Positions 51,501 through 56,377 are shown, counted from the stretch's first letter. The stretch: 64,000 nucleotides of DNA from Aureimonas glaciei (GCF_014643375.1 NZ_BMJJ01000002.1:124345-188344); one strand, 5' to 3'. Notes: generated from the sequence alone by a model not told the origin. Program-made: numbers and translations.

Positions 51501-54111
51501 CGACATGCTGCTCAACGCCGCCGGCACGACCATCACCGACGTCATCAGTTTCGGTGCCACCGGAACGGCGCTCCAGCTGAACAACGTCACCGGCACCACC
51601 ACACTGACCAATGTCTCGATCACCGGCGCGGGCGGCGGCGGCCTCGCCTTCACCGGCACCCATGCCGGAACGATCAACGCCACCAATGTCGATGTCTCCG
51701 CCGTCAACGGGCTGAACATCACCGGCGGCGCCGGAACCTTCACCTTCGATGCGACGAGTTCCATCACCAACACCAGCGGTGCGGCGGTCACCATCGCCAA
51801 CCGCACCGGTGGCGCCATCACCTTTGGCGGCACAGTGGTGGCAAACGGCGCGACCAACGGCATCGTTGTTTCGGGTGCCACGGGCGCAAACACCGTCGAT
51901 TTCACCGGCACCGTCGACCTCGGCGTCGGATCGGCGCTGACCGGCACCGCCGTATCGCTCACCAACGCCAACACGACCACGACTTTCGCCAACATCGACA
52001 TCGTGACCAACAATGCGTCCGGCTTCGTCGCCTCGGGCGGCGGCACCGTCAACGTCACCACCGGCACGCTCAGTTCCACCTCTGCCCAAGCGATCAACCT
52101 CAACGGCATCGCGGCCGGGATCAACTTCCTGTCGACGACATCGAGCGGTGGCACGAACAACGCGACCCTCGCCGGCGTGACCGGCACCGTCAATCTCGGC
52201 TCGGCGGGTGCCTTCAGCGCGGCGTCGGGCGCCAGCTTCCTCGCCAGCGGCGGGTCCGCCAACGTCACCTATGGCGGCACCATCACCAAGACCTCGGCGG
52301 GGCGGCTGATCGATATCCAGAACCGCACCGCCGGCACGGTGACCCTCAGCGGCAACCTGTCCGCGACCGGAAGCGCCACCGGCATCTTCGCCAATGCCAA
52401 TACGGGCGGCACCGTCACCTTCTCCGGCGCGAGCAAGACGCTCAACACCGGTGCCAATGCCGCCGTGAACCTGACGAACAACGGCGGCACGACGTTCAAC
52501 TTCACCGGCGGCGGTCTGGGGATCACCACGACATCGGCGACCGGCTTCAACGCCACCGGCGGCGGCGCGGTGACGGTCCAGGGGACCGGCAACACGATCA
52601 CATCGGGCCCCGGCGTGGCGCTCAACGTCGTCAACACCAATATCGGGCTGGCCAACCTGACGTTCCAGAGCATTTCGGCCAGCGGCGGCGCCAATGGCAT
52701 CCTCCTCAACAACACCGGCACGACCGCCGGCGTCCACGGAGGCCTCGTCGTCACCGGCACCGGCACGGCAGATGCTTCGGGTGGCGTCATCCAGAGCATC
52801 AGCAATCGCGGCATATCGATCAGCAGTGCGAGGGCCATCTCCCTCAGCAACATGGTCCTGAACAACGCCAACACCGTCGACGGCACGTCGCTGGATCTAG
52901 ACATTTCGGCGGCGAACGCCGCGATCTACCTCAGCGGCGTCACGGGCGTCGCGCTCAGCAATGTCGACATCAGCGGGACGGCGGATAACGGCATCACCGG
53001 CCTCAACGTCAGCAACTTCACGATGGACAACAGCACCATCACCCAGGCCGGGAACGCGGCGAACGAGAGCGGCATCGAATTCAGCAATCTGTCGGGCACT
53101 TCCTCGATCTCGAACACCAGCATCACGTTCTCGGAAACCAACAGCCTCGACATCGTCAACACCGACGTCAACCTGAACCTGACCCTCGACAACGTGACCT
53201 TCAGCGATACCCAGACGGTCTCGTCGGGCGGTGCAACCAATGGCTTGGGCGAAGGCGGATTGCAGTTCAGAAGCTTCAGCAGCGCCGGCGGCGCGCCGGT
53301 GACGGATATCAACATCCTGAACAGCGATTTCCTGCGCCTGCGCACCCAGGCCATTCAGGTCATCGGCGAAGATGACTCGGTGGTCAGCGTCGACATCACG
53401 GACAGCACGATCGACAGCGAGGCCGGCACCGGCACCGGCATCGACATCAACAGCAACGATACGGCCACCGTCAATTTCAATATTCTCCGTAACGTCATAC
53501 ACAGCCGAGGAGGCCCTGGAATCAACATCACCTCGTTCGTTAACTCGTCGATCATGGGCCGCGTGAACGACAATACTGACATCACGGTCGCAGGCATCGG
53601 AAGCGGGCTGCGAGTCCTCGCGCAGGAATCCTCCCAAGCCGTCGTAGAAGCCCGCCGCAACACGATGACACTGGCGCCAGACAATACCGGCAGCGGGGTT
53701 GTCGATGCGGTCGCCCGAGAGGGCACGTCCCGGCTCGACCTGACGCTCGACAGCAACAGTCTGTCCGCGCCGCCCCTGGTCCTCACCGGTGTCAACGTCC
53801 AATCCGGGTCCTCCGCCACCGGGGAGACGAACCAAGTATACGTCAACATTGTCAACAACTCGGTGACCGGCGGGACTCCCCTCGTTCTTCGGCTGCGCGT
53901 CAGCGATCTCGACGCCACGAGCGATCCCAGAATCTTCCTGACTGGCTTTGTCGAGGGTGGAGCCGGACTTGACGACGACGCCGTGGCCACATGGAATGCG
54001 AACGGCAACACTCCGACCGCAACGACGGCCAACGTGGCGGTCAGCCTGAGCGGCACGGCGACCGCACCGAGTGCCGGGACCGCCCTAACGCCCACTAATC
54101 CGGCGCCTTAG
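33586..54111 (+). CDS. Giant inverse-autotransporter (type Ve) adhesin-like protein with beta-helical passenger, 6,841 residues
   Basis: One uninterrupted frame of 20.5 kb. A signal peptide (1-29, ending GSARA before QEATA) is followed by a region of about 260 residues that looks like an inverse-autotransporter beta-barrel: YGTFGVGYRTIVTPDLILGG, FGAVSLGAEAIG, LKVFAGAYHYDGDGVDGFTG and FAGEMRLRIPLG. Residues about 335-6841 are Gly/Ala/Thr/Asn/Val-rich, with short strands of the pectin-lyase/beta-helix type (V-x-F-G-x-T-x-I). Eight long modules begin with a YVDxDG-like cap at residues about 337, 924, 1359, 1818, 2942, 3601, 4927 and 5789. Cysteine is almost absent. Expected location: barrel in the outer membrane, passenger outside. 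No C-terminal autotransporter barrel and no type I secretion signal is seen. Type Ve assignment is strong by pattern but not proven. Confidence 0.8.
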   Translation: MRSRRSQRLMTGTCLAALMCVSANGSARAQEATATMPLWGAHADIVGRTAREHSAAGVEFFVPLLQNQDSMIFIDAGINGDFDSEVYGTFGVGYRTIVTPDLILGGIVALDMTQTEDGNTFGAVSLGAEAIGTAAEARINVQLPFSGADRISDESVAISQPGTLTLLDNRLVEQVTSRRITVDEVPLTGVEGEIGVNLPIGFDRLDDQLKVFAGAYHYDGDGVDGFTGVSGRLEYSVRDVMGESVPGADLILSAGLTHDEEHGTNFAGEMRLRIPLGVPARTDADARVLSPIEERMTQRVVRTTRIHTSERTRSTVTGSLEPRVVTDPLTGLPLDSIYFADGAETAGTGSPSDPTTLEDAVQRAGVNGTIVAEGSNGTIDTPGVTLANGQRLVGGGVVVPVRLADGTITSFQLGQTAPTIVGIPTANVLSLAAGNQLQALTLTGGLNGIAGTNVGALTLQQVTIAGSAAAGFSIVNTTGTNTLAITGLSVSGTGGPGIAVNGLGGGTTTVTGFSGVSVASAGGGGVLFDGVVFDADPAAAGFQRVEAGDLTIGNPANPAAILGDGLRLNQVAGDLDFASLLIANANGAGLFIRDRGGPGGDFSFGNDSGAITTVGGTAIDIDPVALAARFGTVSSTNAAGQGSGGSEGLFLDNIIARDAGTPALVIDSLLISGAAGDGLVATNNAGNLVFGTTAISNVGGDGILAENNTGSLTFGTTSVTTAAGDGIELAGNAGAISFGTTTITNPGGTGIMLADNAGTVTFADTAIAHPGLDGIDIAGINGSVRFGNVDITGLGTGTGVDLTDEAGFASTRVALAFQTLDITGTGAAGSVGIDYSGSTNIFDVTTGESGIISGVAVGIDLRNAAATGLFQFGDGSATDPDGRASLIDAARPLEIAGLNATTGLYNLRDVTFVGDFSDLMGIKVFYVDADGSNNPGIVDGSANDPGTLAQAIASGADVLALVDNQIAGQDVIDAGAAIQGAPGSVTLASGQRVVSFLSGDLIDLGGGRAPANLLVTGIDANIVRNPNAGSGAPRLTTTEGGRNTLVLGSDNALLGTVIDNGAGAIAVFGNGISGVSVQSSQVTSLALTAATGTGRIENSTIGQLALTGGTVALAGINADIAHSGAGAALSVTAGHSGSVSFDSASSITATGGTGLRFVGVGGVYALGGPVTLAGGANLAVSGSAGSLSFGNVAIAAPAGNGIDVSGTNGAISLGDVGITGVAAGAVALDFNGAVLTGAFTARSFVATGAGGTPPAGSIGIDLRGVSGGQSIRIGVSPAPNPAVDTPSSLNNFATGVFVDASSNAAFTFGDGEDTADRASRINATTGINASSAPTLGNYNFLDVDFLGAAPGAGFNPASVYYFSETGTGTGATQFDPGSVGGAEASGANVLVPIGPTSINAANGGGLGSLDLAASQQLRGFQTANGTLGVGFTGPATIQISALSATINNLTGSASPTLTTTTAGSNVVNLSSGNQLSSISTTGGVSGIAGSSVAGLTADTIRIANTTGAGIALTGTSGTIAFTGSTSVTATGGAGVSIAASSGTVRFTTLSVDNSAAAGGGVSISGPGSFSVTNGLAIRTTTGVGLLASGGGSLTVTATAGAETIATSSGTALGLDGVTIGAGGLNLDTLSANGAATGIALTNVGSAAGGAINLGTVTLSGMTARGVDVAGTLGAGLTFGSLSIGLAGGTGTGFDLAGATLGAAITAGDFDVANAGARGTTTGVDLTGVAGNQIVRLGDANAGGQSSSVAGVATGVVISNTSSAQFTFGDGEAATDRGSTIDATTRIAAPGSVPAGSSFNFRDLVLNGSPGSGFSVGRIFFVDSDGATGGGDGTGRDGANPAALAFAEANAVAGDLIVLVNNGAVISAAGSGADNTLVLLANQQVRGFGNGAVAIGFTAPTGIDFAVNSFALADPGSGAATLTSGSGADVITLGASGNRIDGFILDGSPAGAARGITGTGVSGTTIANMTVRNFGVQGINLPAATNTTLSSIAFSGNAVDLVIGGANTTMTNVTSTGTSAGTAIQFLNATGTTTLTNVAVTGAANGVMRFDNASGTVTATNVDLAGASALAVAGGNAALDFDAASSIANTGGLAVSLSGRTGGSFTHAGTVTSNGPGAGGVTISGALAANTVTFSGTVNLGGTTALGASGVSIDNAGTASIVTFANLGVATTGVTALSAGNGGAVNVTAGSLSALGAAAVSLNGVAAGINLSSTQSTGGANNVALTNVGGSVSLGSGALSGATGTAVAITGGTANVSYAGSVSKSTAGQILAIDGHATGTISFSGAIQASGLSGGILIQNTTGSTASFTGVVTLSTGASNGVTLANNTGSVAFNGGLVITTTSGTGFTASGGGTINVAAAGTRQITTTTGQILSMNGVAIGTGVSFGSLAATGTVANADAINLTGVTGGAFSGGIVSIAGTSGAGSDGIEINGAGASVSFGATTIDNTGNRGIALVGANGDVTFASVDIDGAGGAGLSITGNTNAVTVTGGTIGNTATNQGAVSVSGGSGTVTIGANTQTAIGTGLSVTGRSAGTVTFAGTHMQSGAGVGVNLANSGGTVSFSNTLNLDGTGGGIAASNTGGTTNFSVVNATQTGANAGIAISAASGSAVYNFNGQATVTTSGGTGTGVVLSGAGTPTVSFLGGLSIGSGANAGFTASGGTTINVAAAGTRQITTTTGQILSMNGVAIGTGVSFGGLAATGTVANADAISLTGVTGGAFSGGIVSIAGTSGAGSDGISIDGSTANIGFGATAIGATAGNGIALSGNAGTVTFTGTTTLTNPGAAGVAVTGTNGAIGFDSLQIALESDNTTGVDLGGASLDAGFTATDFDLTSTSPTGTTAIDLSLTTSTGIVRFGDTNGAGQSATIGGAGGNAAGPTTGIQLADANIANFLFGDGESSVDEGSRITATNRLDASPGPAGGSYNILDVDFLGAAPGPGFVPATAYYFSATGTGTGSTIGDPGSIAGAQASNAELLIPVGAATIDAASAGGSLALDANQQLRAFDAPNGMLDIGFAYAGAGVIQTTATAGNITDTAGDGSPVLTTTVAAPVVTLSDGNTLSRIRIDGGSVGVTSAVAINGLIADDLTVTNTSGAGISLTGASGSLSFGGNTSITDSGGDGLAITNSPATISIGGLFVSGSAGNGINLVGANGDVTIVNAVVDGSTNAGIRVSGATNDVTIFGTVGGTTVNGGAGILVENTVAGSTVAFGFMDVTASGGDAYTFANNAGDVLVSAGSVVTQIGAGDGVDVSGGTGTVCFGSDIDHSGAGGAAVRISGTAGSVEICGDSITKTGGGVLVDIANASGGVDFGSIAFPLTLTASGSGGIRIENSSVSFQGPVSLTTGTADAVTLISNAGHTINFLDGLVVDTTSGDGFTASGGGTIAVAARLGNRITTTTGQAIGLDGVTIGADGFTFDAVSADGAAIGIGLNNVGSDGGGIDLGTVTLSGITARGVDVSGTLGAGLDFASLAISLAGGTGTAFDLDGATLGAAITAGDFDVINAGARGATIGVDLTGVAGNQIVRLGDTDPGGASSSIAGVETGVVISNGSAAQFTYGDGESSDRGSTIEATVDIAAPGTVPAGASFNFQDLLLDGSPGSGFGIGRVFYVDSDGAATGGGDGTGRDSANMATLGYAEANAAVGDIIVLVNNGQAISAFATGADNTLLLLNDQQVLGFANGPVSIGFTAPTGIDFGSSVFSLSDPGSGAATLTSGTGDDVITLGASGNLIDGFILDGSPAGAARGIIGLGAADLTISNMTIGNFTGPALQLPNLTGITTLTNVSVSSGAGGALLFQNAAGTVNAGNVDLSGASLLAVTGGDAVFTFDGLSSIANTGGVAVSLSGRTGGSFTYAGTVTSNGAGAGGILISNALATTTTFSNAVTLSTGALNAVELTNIGSTSFLGGLDITTTSGAGFTASGGATINVAAAGTRQISTATGQILSLNNVVIGAGGASFGNLTASGTVANTDAINLSNVSGASFLGGAVSIAGTSGVGSDGIEINNSSAIVNFGLSLVAINNTSGHGVNLVGANGTVTMFNTVVDGAAGAGVRISGTTGSVFMGGSIGGTTVNGGPGLLVENTVSGTVQTSSGMDVRANGADAVQLANNAGAVIMNWPGTITQLGAGDGVDISGGTGSISIDSSIVHSGAAGAAVRIAGTSAVINFDGDDITKTVGGLTADISDATGTVQIGGVFGNAVTASGGAGGILINNSNVSFGTQVSLTTGAANGVTVANNSGRTVSFTRGLVIETTSGTGFTANSGTINVAAAGTRQITTTSGQILGLNNVVIGAGGASFGDLSATSTVFATPIDLAGVSGGSVSVGTVSIAGTSGGILDGLAITNSSATFSFGAVTIDDTSKSGIALTGANGDVTFASIEIDGAGDDGVVIDGATNDVTINGGSIGATDPFGSVSVLIDNQAASSTIALSNLDITSDGFSGDLLSIRRSAGTITVTNGTFTQAGNDADTVDIFDSSATITIGANLVHTGSGAFGSGAVEIDLTSGAIVFGGTITDTGGGRALDIGAAGAITGGSITFDGAITDTGSSGNRVQNLAVGAAVSVNAVLAVTGATADALSFTNNAGTLSFAGVTASTTGTGRGIAISDAAGSATYSFNGQVTLDQTGSTGNGVSITGAATHTVSFLGGLDITTTSGAGFTASGGATIDVAAAGNRQITTTTGQILSLNNVVLGAGGASFGNLTATGAVGADAISLVNVSGGSLAGDTVSIAATSGAGSDGISITGSTANIGFGATTIGSTAGNGILLTGNGGTVSFGATSITNPADAGVDIGGSNGAISFADLKINLLKVGTLGLDLSGATVANSITAGDFDVDGGNLPATLGINLAGATGTGVIQLGDTVNSNPGGVTSTILNVARGVVLSGATNLANFIYGDGAKPAESAITTFGGGRVIDTIDTLPVSGSYNFLDAVLTGDTTNLESAITYYYVDADGSGTGTAADPGSIAGALASSAQVIVLVDNTAGVVADTIDIASAAQGTGTTLSLDAGQALISFRDGPVDLAELGFTAGGAPASFLLTGVPAGGTIVNDPTGFGAPTLTTTSAVPTVTLAGSNGISGVVIENGGGAVGISGTNIAALILQDSTVRGGTAASGVALTSNTATQLALSNLTLRSGIGAPALAINGTGGATSITRFEGLTVEGGAGTGSGIAVTDATIDSDTATAGFQSVAGGNTTIGTSGARVNGNGLAFTNVLGLLDYGAIAIANDGGTGLSVLNPKPNDFTLNNTGGAVDTTNGTAISLDPLTVDMTFASVNATGGLSGIIFDDVAGSFTVTGATTITGTTGYGINATPGNTGTFNFNTVTIDNTGSTGSGARIDSGTVAVAGTTSIQTNIGVGLAQTGGAIAMTGATTIQTASGIGVTQTGGTMNIAGVLSIATGTGQGIVTNGGAITATNAANTLSSTGAAAAALSNNTANLVFASTSSSASPLYNIGLQNVAGTLDFGTGTLAGAGNTGFRVLGGTATLSYAGSISSGTGQAVEITGRTVASGPITLSGTISHNVAGARGVYVHDNTGGTVTFSGTSQSITTGSANGVELSTNAGATVNFTGAGLTIGSATGTGFAATGGGTLGVAAGTIATTGTGTALNLDGVTVAGGGFNLSSVTANGAANGVLLANVASTGGGTVALGTVNLQNVTTRGVDISGTLGAATSFANLDISLGNSAAIAFDLNGATVGAAVTANDFDVTNNAAAGTSIGVDLRGALGGSVVRLGDAALAGDSSSIAGVNTGVFLNATTNLAFTYGDGESATDQSSTLSAVVGIDASAAPVAGTYNFRDVLFPASPGLGFGVGQIYFVDSDGAGGGGSGSGIDGANPTTLAAAELASGAGDVIVLINNGSAITAAGTNADNTLSLSNGEQVRGFRNNNPINLALTVPSTIQLASNTISIAPIGSGAANLTTSAGADVITLGSQNNIIDGFILDGDPAGAARGINDNGGGATNTLVNNMTVRNFDTVGIEITPSTNTTITNTTFAGNVSDMLLNAAGTTITDVISFGATGTALQLNNVTGTTTLTNVSITGAGGGGLAFTGTHAGTINATNVDVSAVNGLNITGGAGTFTFDATSSITNTSGAAVTIANRTGGAITFGGTVVANGATNGIVVSGATGANTVDFTGTVDLGVGSALTGTAVSLTNANTTTTFANIDIVTNNASGFVASGGGTVNVTTGTLSSTSAQAINLNGIAAGINFLSTTSSGGTNNATLAGVTGTVNLGSAGAFSAASGASFLASGGSANVTYGGTITKTSAGRLIDIQNRTAGTVTLSGNLSATGSATGIFANANTGGTVTFSGASKTLNTGANAAVNLTNNGGTTFNFTGGGLGITTTSATGFNATGGGAVTVQGTGNTITSGPGVALNVVNTNIGLANLTFQSISASGGANGILLNNTGTTAGVHGGLVVTGTGTADASGGVIQSISNRGISISSARAISLSNMVLNNANTVDGTSLDLDISAANAAIYLSGVTGVALSNVDISGTADNGITGLNVSNFTMDNSTITQAGNAANESGIEFSNLSGTSSISNTSITFSETNSLDIVNTDVNLNLTLDNVTFSDTQTVSSGGATNGLGEGGLQFRSFSSAGGAPVTDINILNSDFLRLRTQAIQVIGEDDSVVSVDITDSTIDSEAGTGTGIDINSNDTATVNFNILRNVIHSRGGPGINITSFVNSSIMGRVNDNTDITVAGIGSGLRVLAQESSQAVVEARRNTMTLAPDNTGSGVVDAVAREGTSRLDLTLDSNSLSAPPLVLTGVNVQSGSSATGETNQVYVNIVNNSVTGGTPLVLRLRVSDLDATSDPRIFLTGFVEGGAGLDDDAVATWNANGNTPTATTANVAVSLSGTATAPSAGTALTPTNPAP
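38344..39945 (+). repeat. Copy 1 of a large duplicated segment (module 4) within the giant gene
   Basis: This stretch is paralogous to 43702-45165: the encoded proteins share LDGVTIGA, GVDLTGVAGNQIVRLGD, FTAPTGIDF and GNRIDGFILDGSPAGAARGI or near-identical versions throughout. A more diverged third copy lies at about 50280-51370. The offset between the first two copies is about 5.3 kb. Copy 1 holds roughly 130 bp not present in copy 2, encoding the NTTLSSIAFSGNAVDLVIGG region. Confidence 0.85.
40621..40875 (+). repeat. Near-identical internal DNA repeat, copy 1
   Basis: About 250 bp encoding NVAAAGTRQITTTTGQILSM through GGAFSGGIVSIAGTSGAGSD. It recurs at 41545-41800 with only scattered base changes, the highest DNA identity noticed inside the giant gene. 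Weaker relatives occur near 45310-45560, 46330-46560 and 47500-47760. Confidence 0.85.
41545..41800 (+). repeat. Near-identical internal DNA repeat, copy 2
   Basis: Second copy of the repeat at 40621-40875, about 925 bp downstream and in the same frame. Such pairs are substrates for recombination that would delete or add whole beta-helix rungs without breaking the frame if the spacing stays a multiple of three. Confidence 0.85.
43702..45165 (+). repeat. Copy 2 of the large duplicated segment (module 6) within the giant gene
   Basis: Paralogue of 38344-39945 (see that entry). It begins near LDGVTIGADGFTFDAVSADG and ends near SLSGRTGGSFTYAGTVTSNG, in the same order as copy 1. Confidence 0.85.
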
Positions 54112-54219
54112 GCAGTCCACAAACGAGCGGGTTCGTCGCGACATACCGTGGCGAGCGACTTTGACATTCGTATTTGTATGACGTTAGGTAATGTGGGGAT
54201 TGCGTCACCTGGAGGGGGC

Positions 54220-54726
54220 ATGGCCGAGCCGTTTCTTTCTGAAATCCGCCTGATGTCCTTCGGGTTTGCGCCCAAGGGCTGGGCGCTATGCAATGGGCAA
54301 CTCCTGCCGATCAATCAGAACCAGGCCCTGTTCTCGCTGCTGGGCACCACGTTCGGCGGCGATGGCCGCGTCAACTTCGCCCTTCCCGACTATCGGGGTC
54401 GCACGCCGATCCATGTCGGAGGAGGGCATACGCTCGGGGAGCGGGGTGGCGAGGCCGCGCACACCTTGTCGATCGCCGAGGCTCCAACGCACCAGCACGC
54501 CCAGTTTGCGACGTCGACGACCGTGACGAACAACATCCCGGCGGGCAATATCCTGCTCGGCAGCAGCGCGCCGAACGACTTCTATACAGGCCCGGCGTCG
54601 CTGGTGGCTCTCCTGCCAGCCAGCATCTCGACGGTCGGCGGCAGCCAGCCGCACAACAACATGCAGCCGTTCCTGGTGCTGAATTTTTGCATCGCTCTCC
54701 AAGGCATCTTCCCCTCGCAGAACTGA
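54220..54726 (+). CDS. Tail-collar-domain (microcystin-dependent/MdpB-like) protein 1
   Basis: A 168-residue protein of the phage tail collar/MdpB-like family, short and without phage context. Conserved pattern: FAPKGWALCNGQLLPINQNQ, ALFSLLGTTFGGDGRVNFAL, PDYRGRTPIHVGGG, and C-terminal GGSQPHNNMQPFLVLNFCIA followed by LQGIFP. There is no signal peptide. ATG 54220 is chosen because GGAGG lies 4-5 bp upstream and it aligns with the starts of the two following paralogues. It begins 108 bp after the giant adhesin gene, same strand. Family role outside phage is unknown; collar domains elsewhere form trimeric fibre tips. Confidence 0.88.
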   Translation: MAEPFLSEIRLMSFGFAPKGWALCNGQLLPINQNQALFSLLGTTFGGDGRVNFALPDYRGRTPIHVGGGHTLGERGGEAAHTLSIAEAPTHQHAQFATSTTVTNNIPAGNILLGSSAPNDFYTGPASLVALLPASISTVGGSQPHNNMQPFLVLNFCIALQGIFPSQN

Positions 54727-54739
54727 AGGATCTACAGCC

Positions 54740-55243
54740 ATGGCACAGCCGTATGTCGGCGAGATTCGCATGTTCGCCGGTAACTTCGCGCCCGCCGGCT
54801 GGATGTTCTGCGAGGGGCAGCTGCTGCCCATCTCGGAGAACGAGACGCTCTTTCAGCTGATCGGCACCACCTATGGCGGTGACGGAGAAAGCACATTCGG
54901 CCTTCCCGACCTGCGCGGCCGCCTGCCGATCCACCAGGGTAATGGTTTCATTCTTGCCGAGAGCGCCGGAACGGAAGACGTCACGCTGACGGTGCCCCAG
55001 ATGCCGGCTCACACACACGCGGCTTTCGCGTCCAGCAACGCCGCCTCGTCGCCCTCGCCGGCCGGCAATGTCGTCGGGAAATCGACGCAGATCGATGCGT
55101 TCATCAATGCCGTTCCCGGCACGCCGCTCAGCCCTAGCGCCATCAGTCTGGTTGGCGGCAGCCAGCCGCACACGAATTTCCAGCCTTATCTCTGCGTCGA
55201 CTTCATCATTTCGATGTTCGGCATCTTTCCGAGCCCCACCTGA
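54740..55243 (+). CDS. Tail-collar-domain (MdpB-like) protein 2
   Basis: A 167-residue paralogue of the preceding protein, 13 bp downstream. It starts AQPYVGEIRMFAGNFAPAGW, then MFCEGQLLPISENETLFQL and IGTTYGGDGESTFGLPDLRG, and ends GGSQPHTNFQPYLCVDFIIS followed by MFGIFP. It keeps the Cys of the first motif but has VDFIISMFGIF where proteins 1 and 3 have FCIALQG; an extra Cys lies in LCVDF. AAGGA precedes the ATG by 9 bp. Confidence 0.88.
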   Translation: MAQPYVGEIRMFAGNFAPAGWMFCEGQLLPISENETLFQLIGTTYGGDGESTFGLPDLRGRLPIHQGNGFILAESAGTEDVTLTVPQMPAHTHAAFASSNAASSPSPAGNVVGKSTQIDAFINAVPGTPLSPSAISLVGGSQPHTNFQPYLCVDFIISMFGIFPSPT

Positions 55244-55253
55244 GGAGACTGCG

Positions 55254-55769
55254 ATGGCCGATCCATTTGTGGCTGAGATCCGCATCTTCCCGTTCAACTT
55301 TGCGCCCAAGGGATGGGCCTGGTGCGATGGGCAGCTCCTGCCGCTTTCCCAGAACACGGCGCTGTTCTCGCTGCTGGGGACCACCTATGGCGGCAATGGC
55401 AAGAGCAATTTTGCCCTTCCGGATCTGCAGGGCTCGGCGCCGATGCATCCGGGGCAAGGTCCCGGGTTATTGCCGCACGATCTGGGCGAGATCGGCGGCA
55501 CGGAAACGGTCACTCTTCTGGAATCGGAAATGCCCGCCCATACCCACGCTCTCATGACGGCTCCCGATGATCCGGCCGAATCCAACGATCCCGCCGGCAA
55601 GGCTTTGGCGCGAGCCAATCTGTTCATCTATGCCACTGGCACAACGACCCAGATGGCGGCACAGGCATTGGCACCCGCCGGCGGCAGTGCCCCGCATAAC
55701 AACATGCAGCCGTACCTGACCTGCTATTTCTGCATCGCGCTGCAGGGCGTCTTTCCGCCGCGGCCGTGA
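55254..55769 (+). CDS. Tail-collar-domain (MdpB-like) protein 3
   Basis: A 171-residue third paralogue, 10 bp after the second. Conserved segments are FNFAPKGWAWCDGQLLPLSQ, LFSLLGTTYGGNGKSNFALP, and C-terminal SAPHNNMQPYLTCYFCIALQ followed by GVFPPRP. Its middle segment (MHPGQGPGLLPHDLGEIGGT) diverges most. TGAGGAGA provides the ribosome site for ATG 55254. Its stop overlaps the GTG start of the acetyltransferase gene, so the collar genes and acetyltransferase are probably one transcript. Confidence 0.88.
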   Translation: MADPFVAEIRIFPFNFAPKGWAWCDGQLLPLSQNTALFSLLGTTYGGNGKSNFALPDLQGSAPMHPGQGPGLLPHDLGEIGGTETVTLLESEMPAHTHALMTAPDDPAESNDPAGKALARANLFIYATGTTTQMAAQALAPAGGSAPHNNMQPYLTCYFCIALQGVFPPRP

Positions 55770-56377
55770 GCGGCCGTCGGACGGTGGAGGCGCACGACGC
55801 CGATTCAGGAGAGATCGGGGGCACCCTGATCGGCGCCGCTGCGGCCATGCCGCGCCCGGCGCCTCAGGGAACGCGCTTCCGTGCCGCCACGACCGCCGAT
55901 GCGGCCTTCTTCGCCGCCCTCTACGCTTCGACCCGCGCCGAGGAACTGGCCCTGTCGGGCTGGCCGGACACCCTGCAGGAAGCGTTCCTCGCGCAACAGG
56001 CGATGGCCCAGCAGGCGCATTATGTCCAGCACTACAACGATGCGGAATGGTGGGTGCTGGAGCAGGACGGGCAGCCGGTCGGCCGGCTGATCCTGGCGCG
56101 CTGGCCGGGCCAGCACCGCATCGTCGACATCGCGCTGGTGCCGCAGGCCCGCGGCGACGGCCTCGGGAGCGCGATCCTCGCCGGAGTCATCGCCGAGGCG
56201 GAGGCGGTCGGCAAGGCCGTGTCGATCCACGTCGAGAAGGCCAATCCGGCGATGCGGCTCTATCGGCGCCTCGGCTTCGCGACCGTGGAGGACAAGGGCG
56301 TCTACGACCTGATGATGCGCCTTGCGGCCGGCACGGCGACGGTCGACGCCGCCGACGGTCGCGTGGCGATCAGTTGA
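55766..56377 (+). CDS. GNAT family N-acetyltransferase
   Basis: A 203-residue GNAT protein. Residues about 36-190 hold the fold: FRAATTADAAFFAALYASTR at the start, EWWVLEQDGQPVGRLILARW, and the acetyl-CoA loop in IALVPQARGDGLGSAILAGV. The typical last element NPAMRLYRRLGFATVEDKGV follows. The GTG start overlaps the third collar gene (GTGA); ATG 55847 is an alternative that would drop a poorly conserved N-terminus. The substrate is unknown; coupling to the collar genes suggests modification of one of those products or of the giant protein, which is speculative. Confidence 0.87.
   Translation: MSGRRTVEAHDADSGEIGGTLIGAAAAMPRPAPQGTRFRAATTADAAFFAALYASTRAEELALSGWPDTLQEAFLAQQAMAQQAHYVQHYNDAEWWVLEQDGQPVGRLILARWPGQHRIVDIALVPQARGDGLGSAILAGVIAEAEAVGKAVSIHVEKANPAMRLYRRLGFATVEDKGVYDLMMRLAAGTATVDAADGRVAIS

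Noticed and set aside
33586-54111. Classical type Va autotransporter or type I-secreted RTX protein
   Set aside because: The barrel-like region is N-terminal, not C-terminal. The C-terminus ends in ordinary solenoid-like sequence and a Thr/Ala/Pro tail, and no nonapeptide GGxGxD array or adjacent type I exporter genes are seen.
54220-55769. A prophage remnant, suggested by the tail-collar domains
   Set aside because: No integrase, capsid, portal, tail tube, lysis gene or attachment site is seen. The proteins are the short MdpB-like type and sit with a bacterial adhesin, GNAT and SapC genes.
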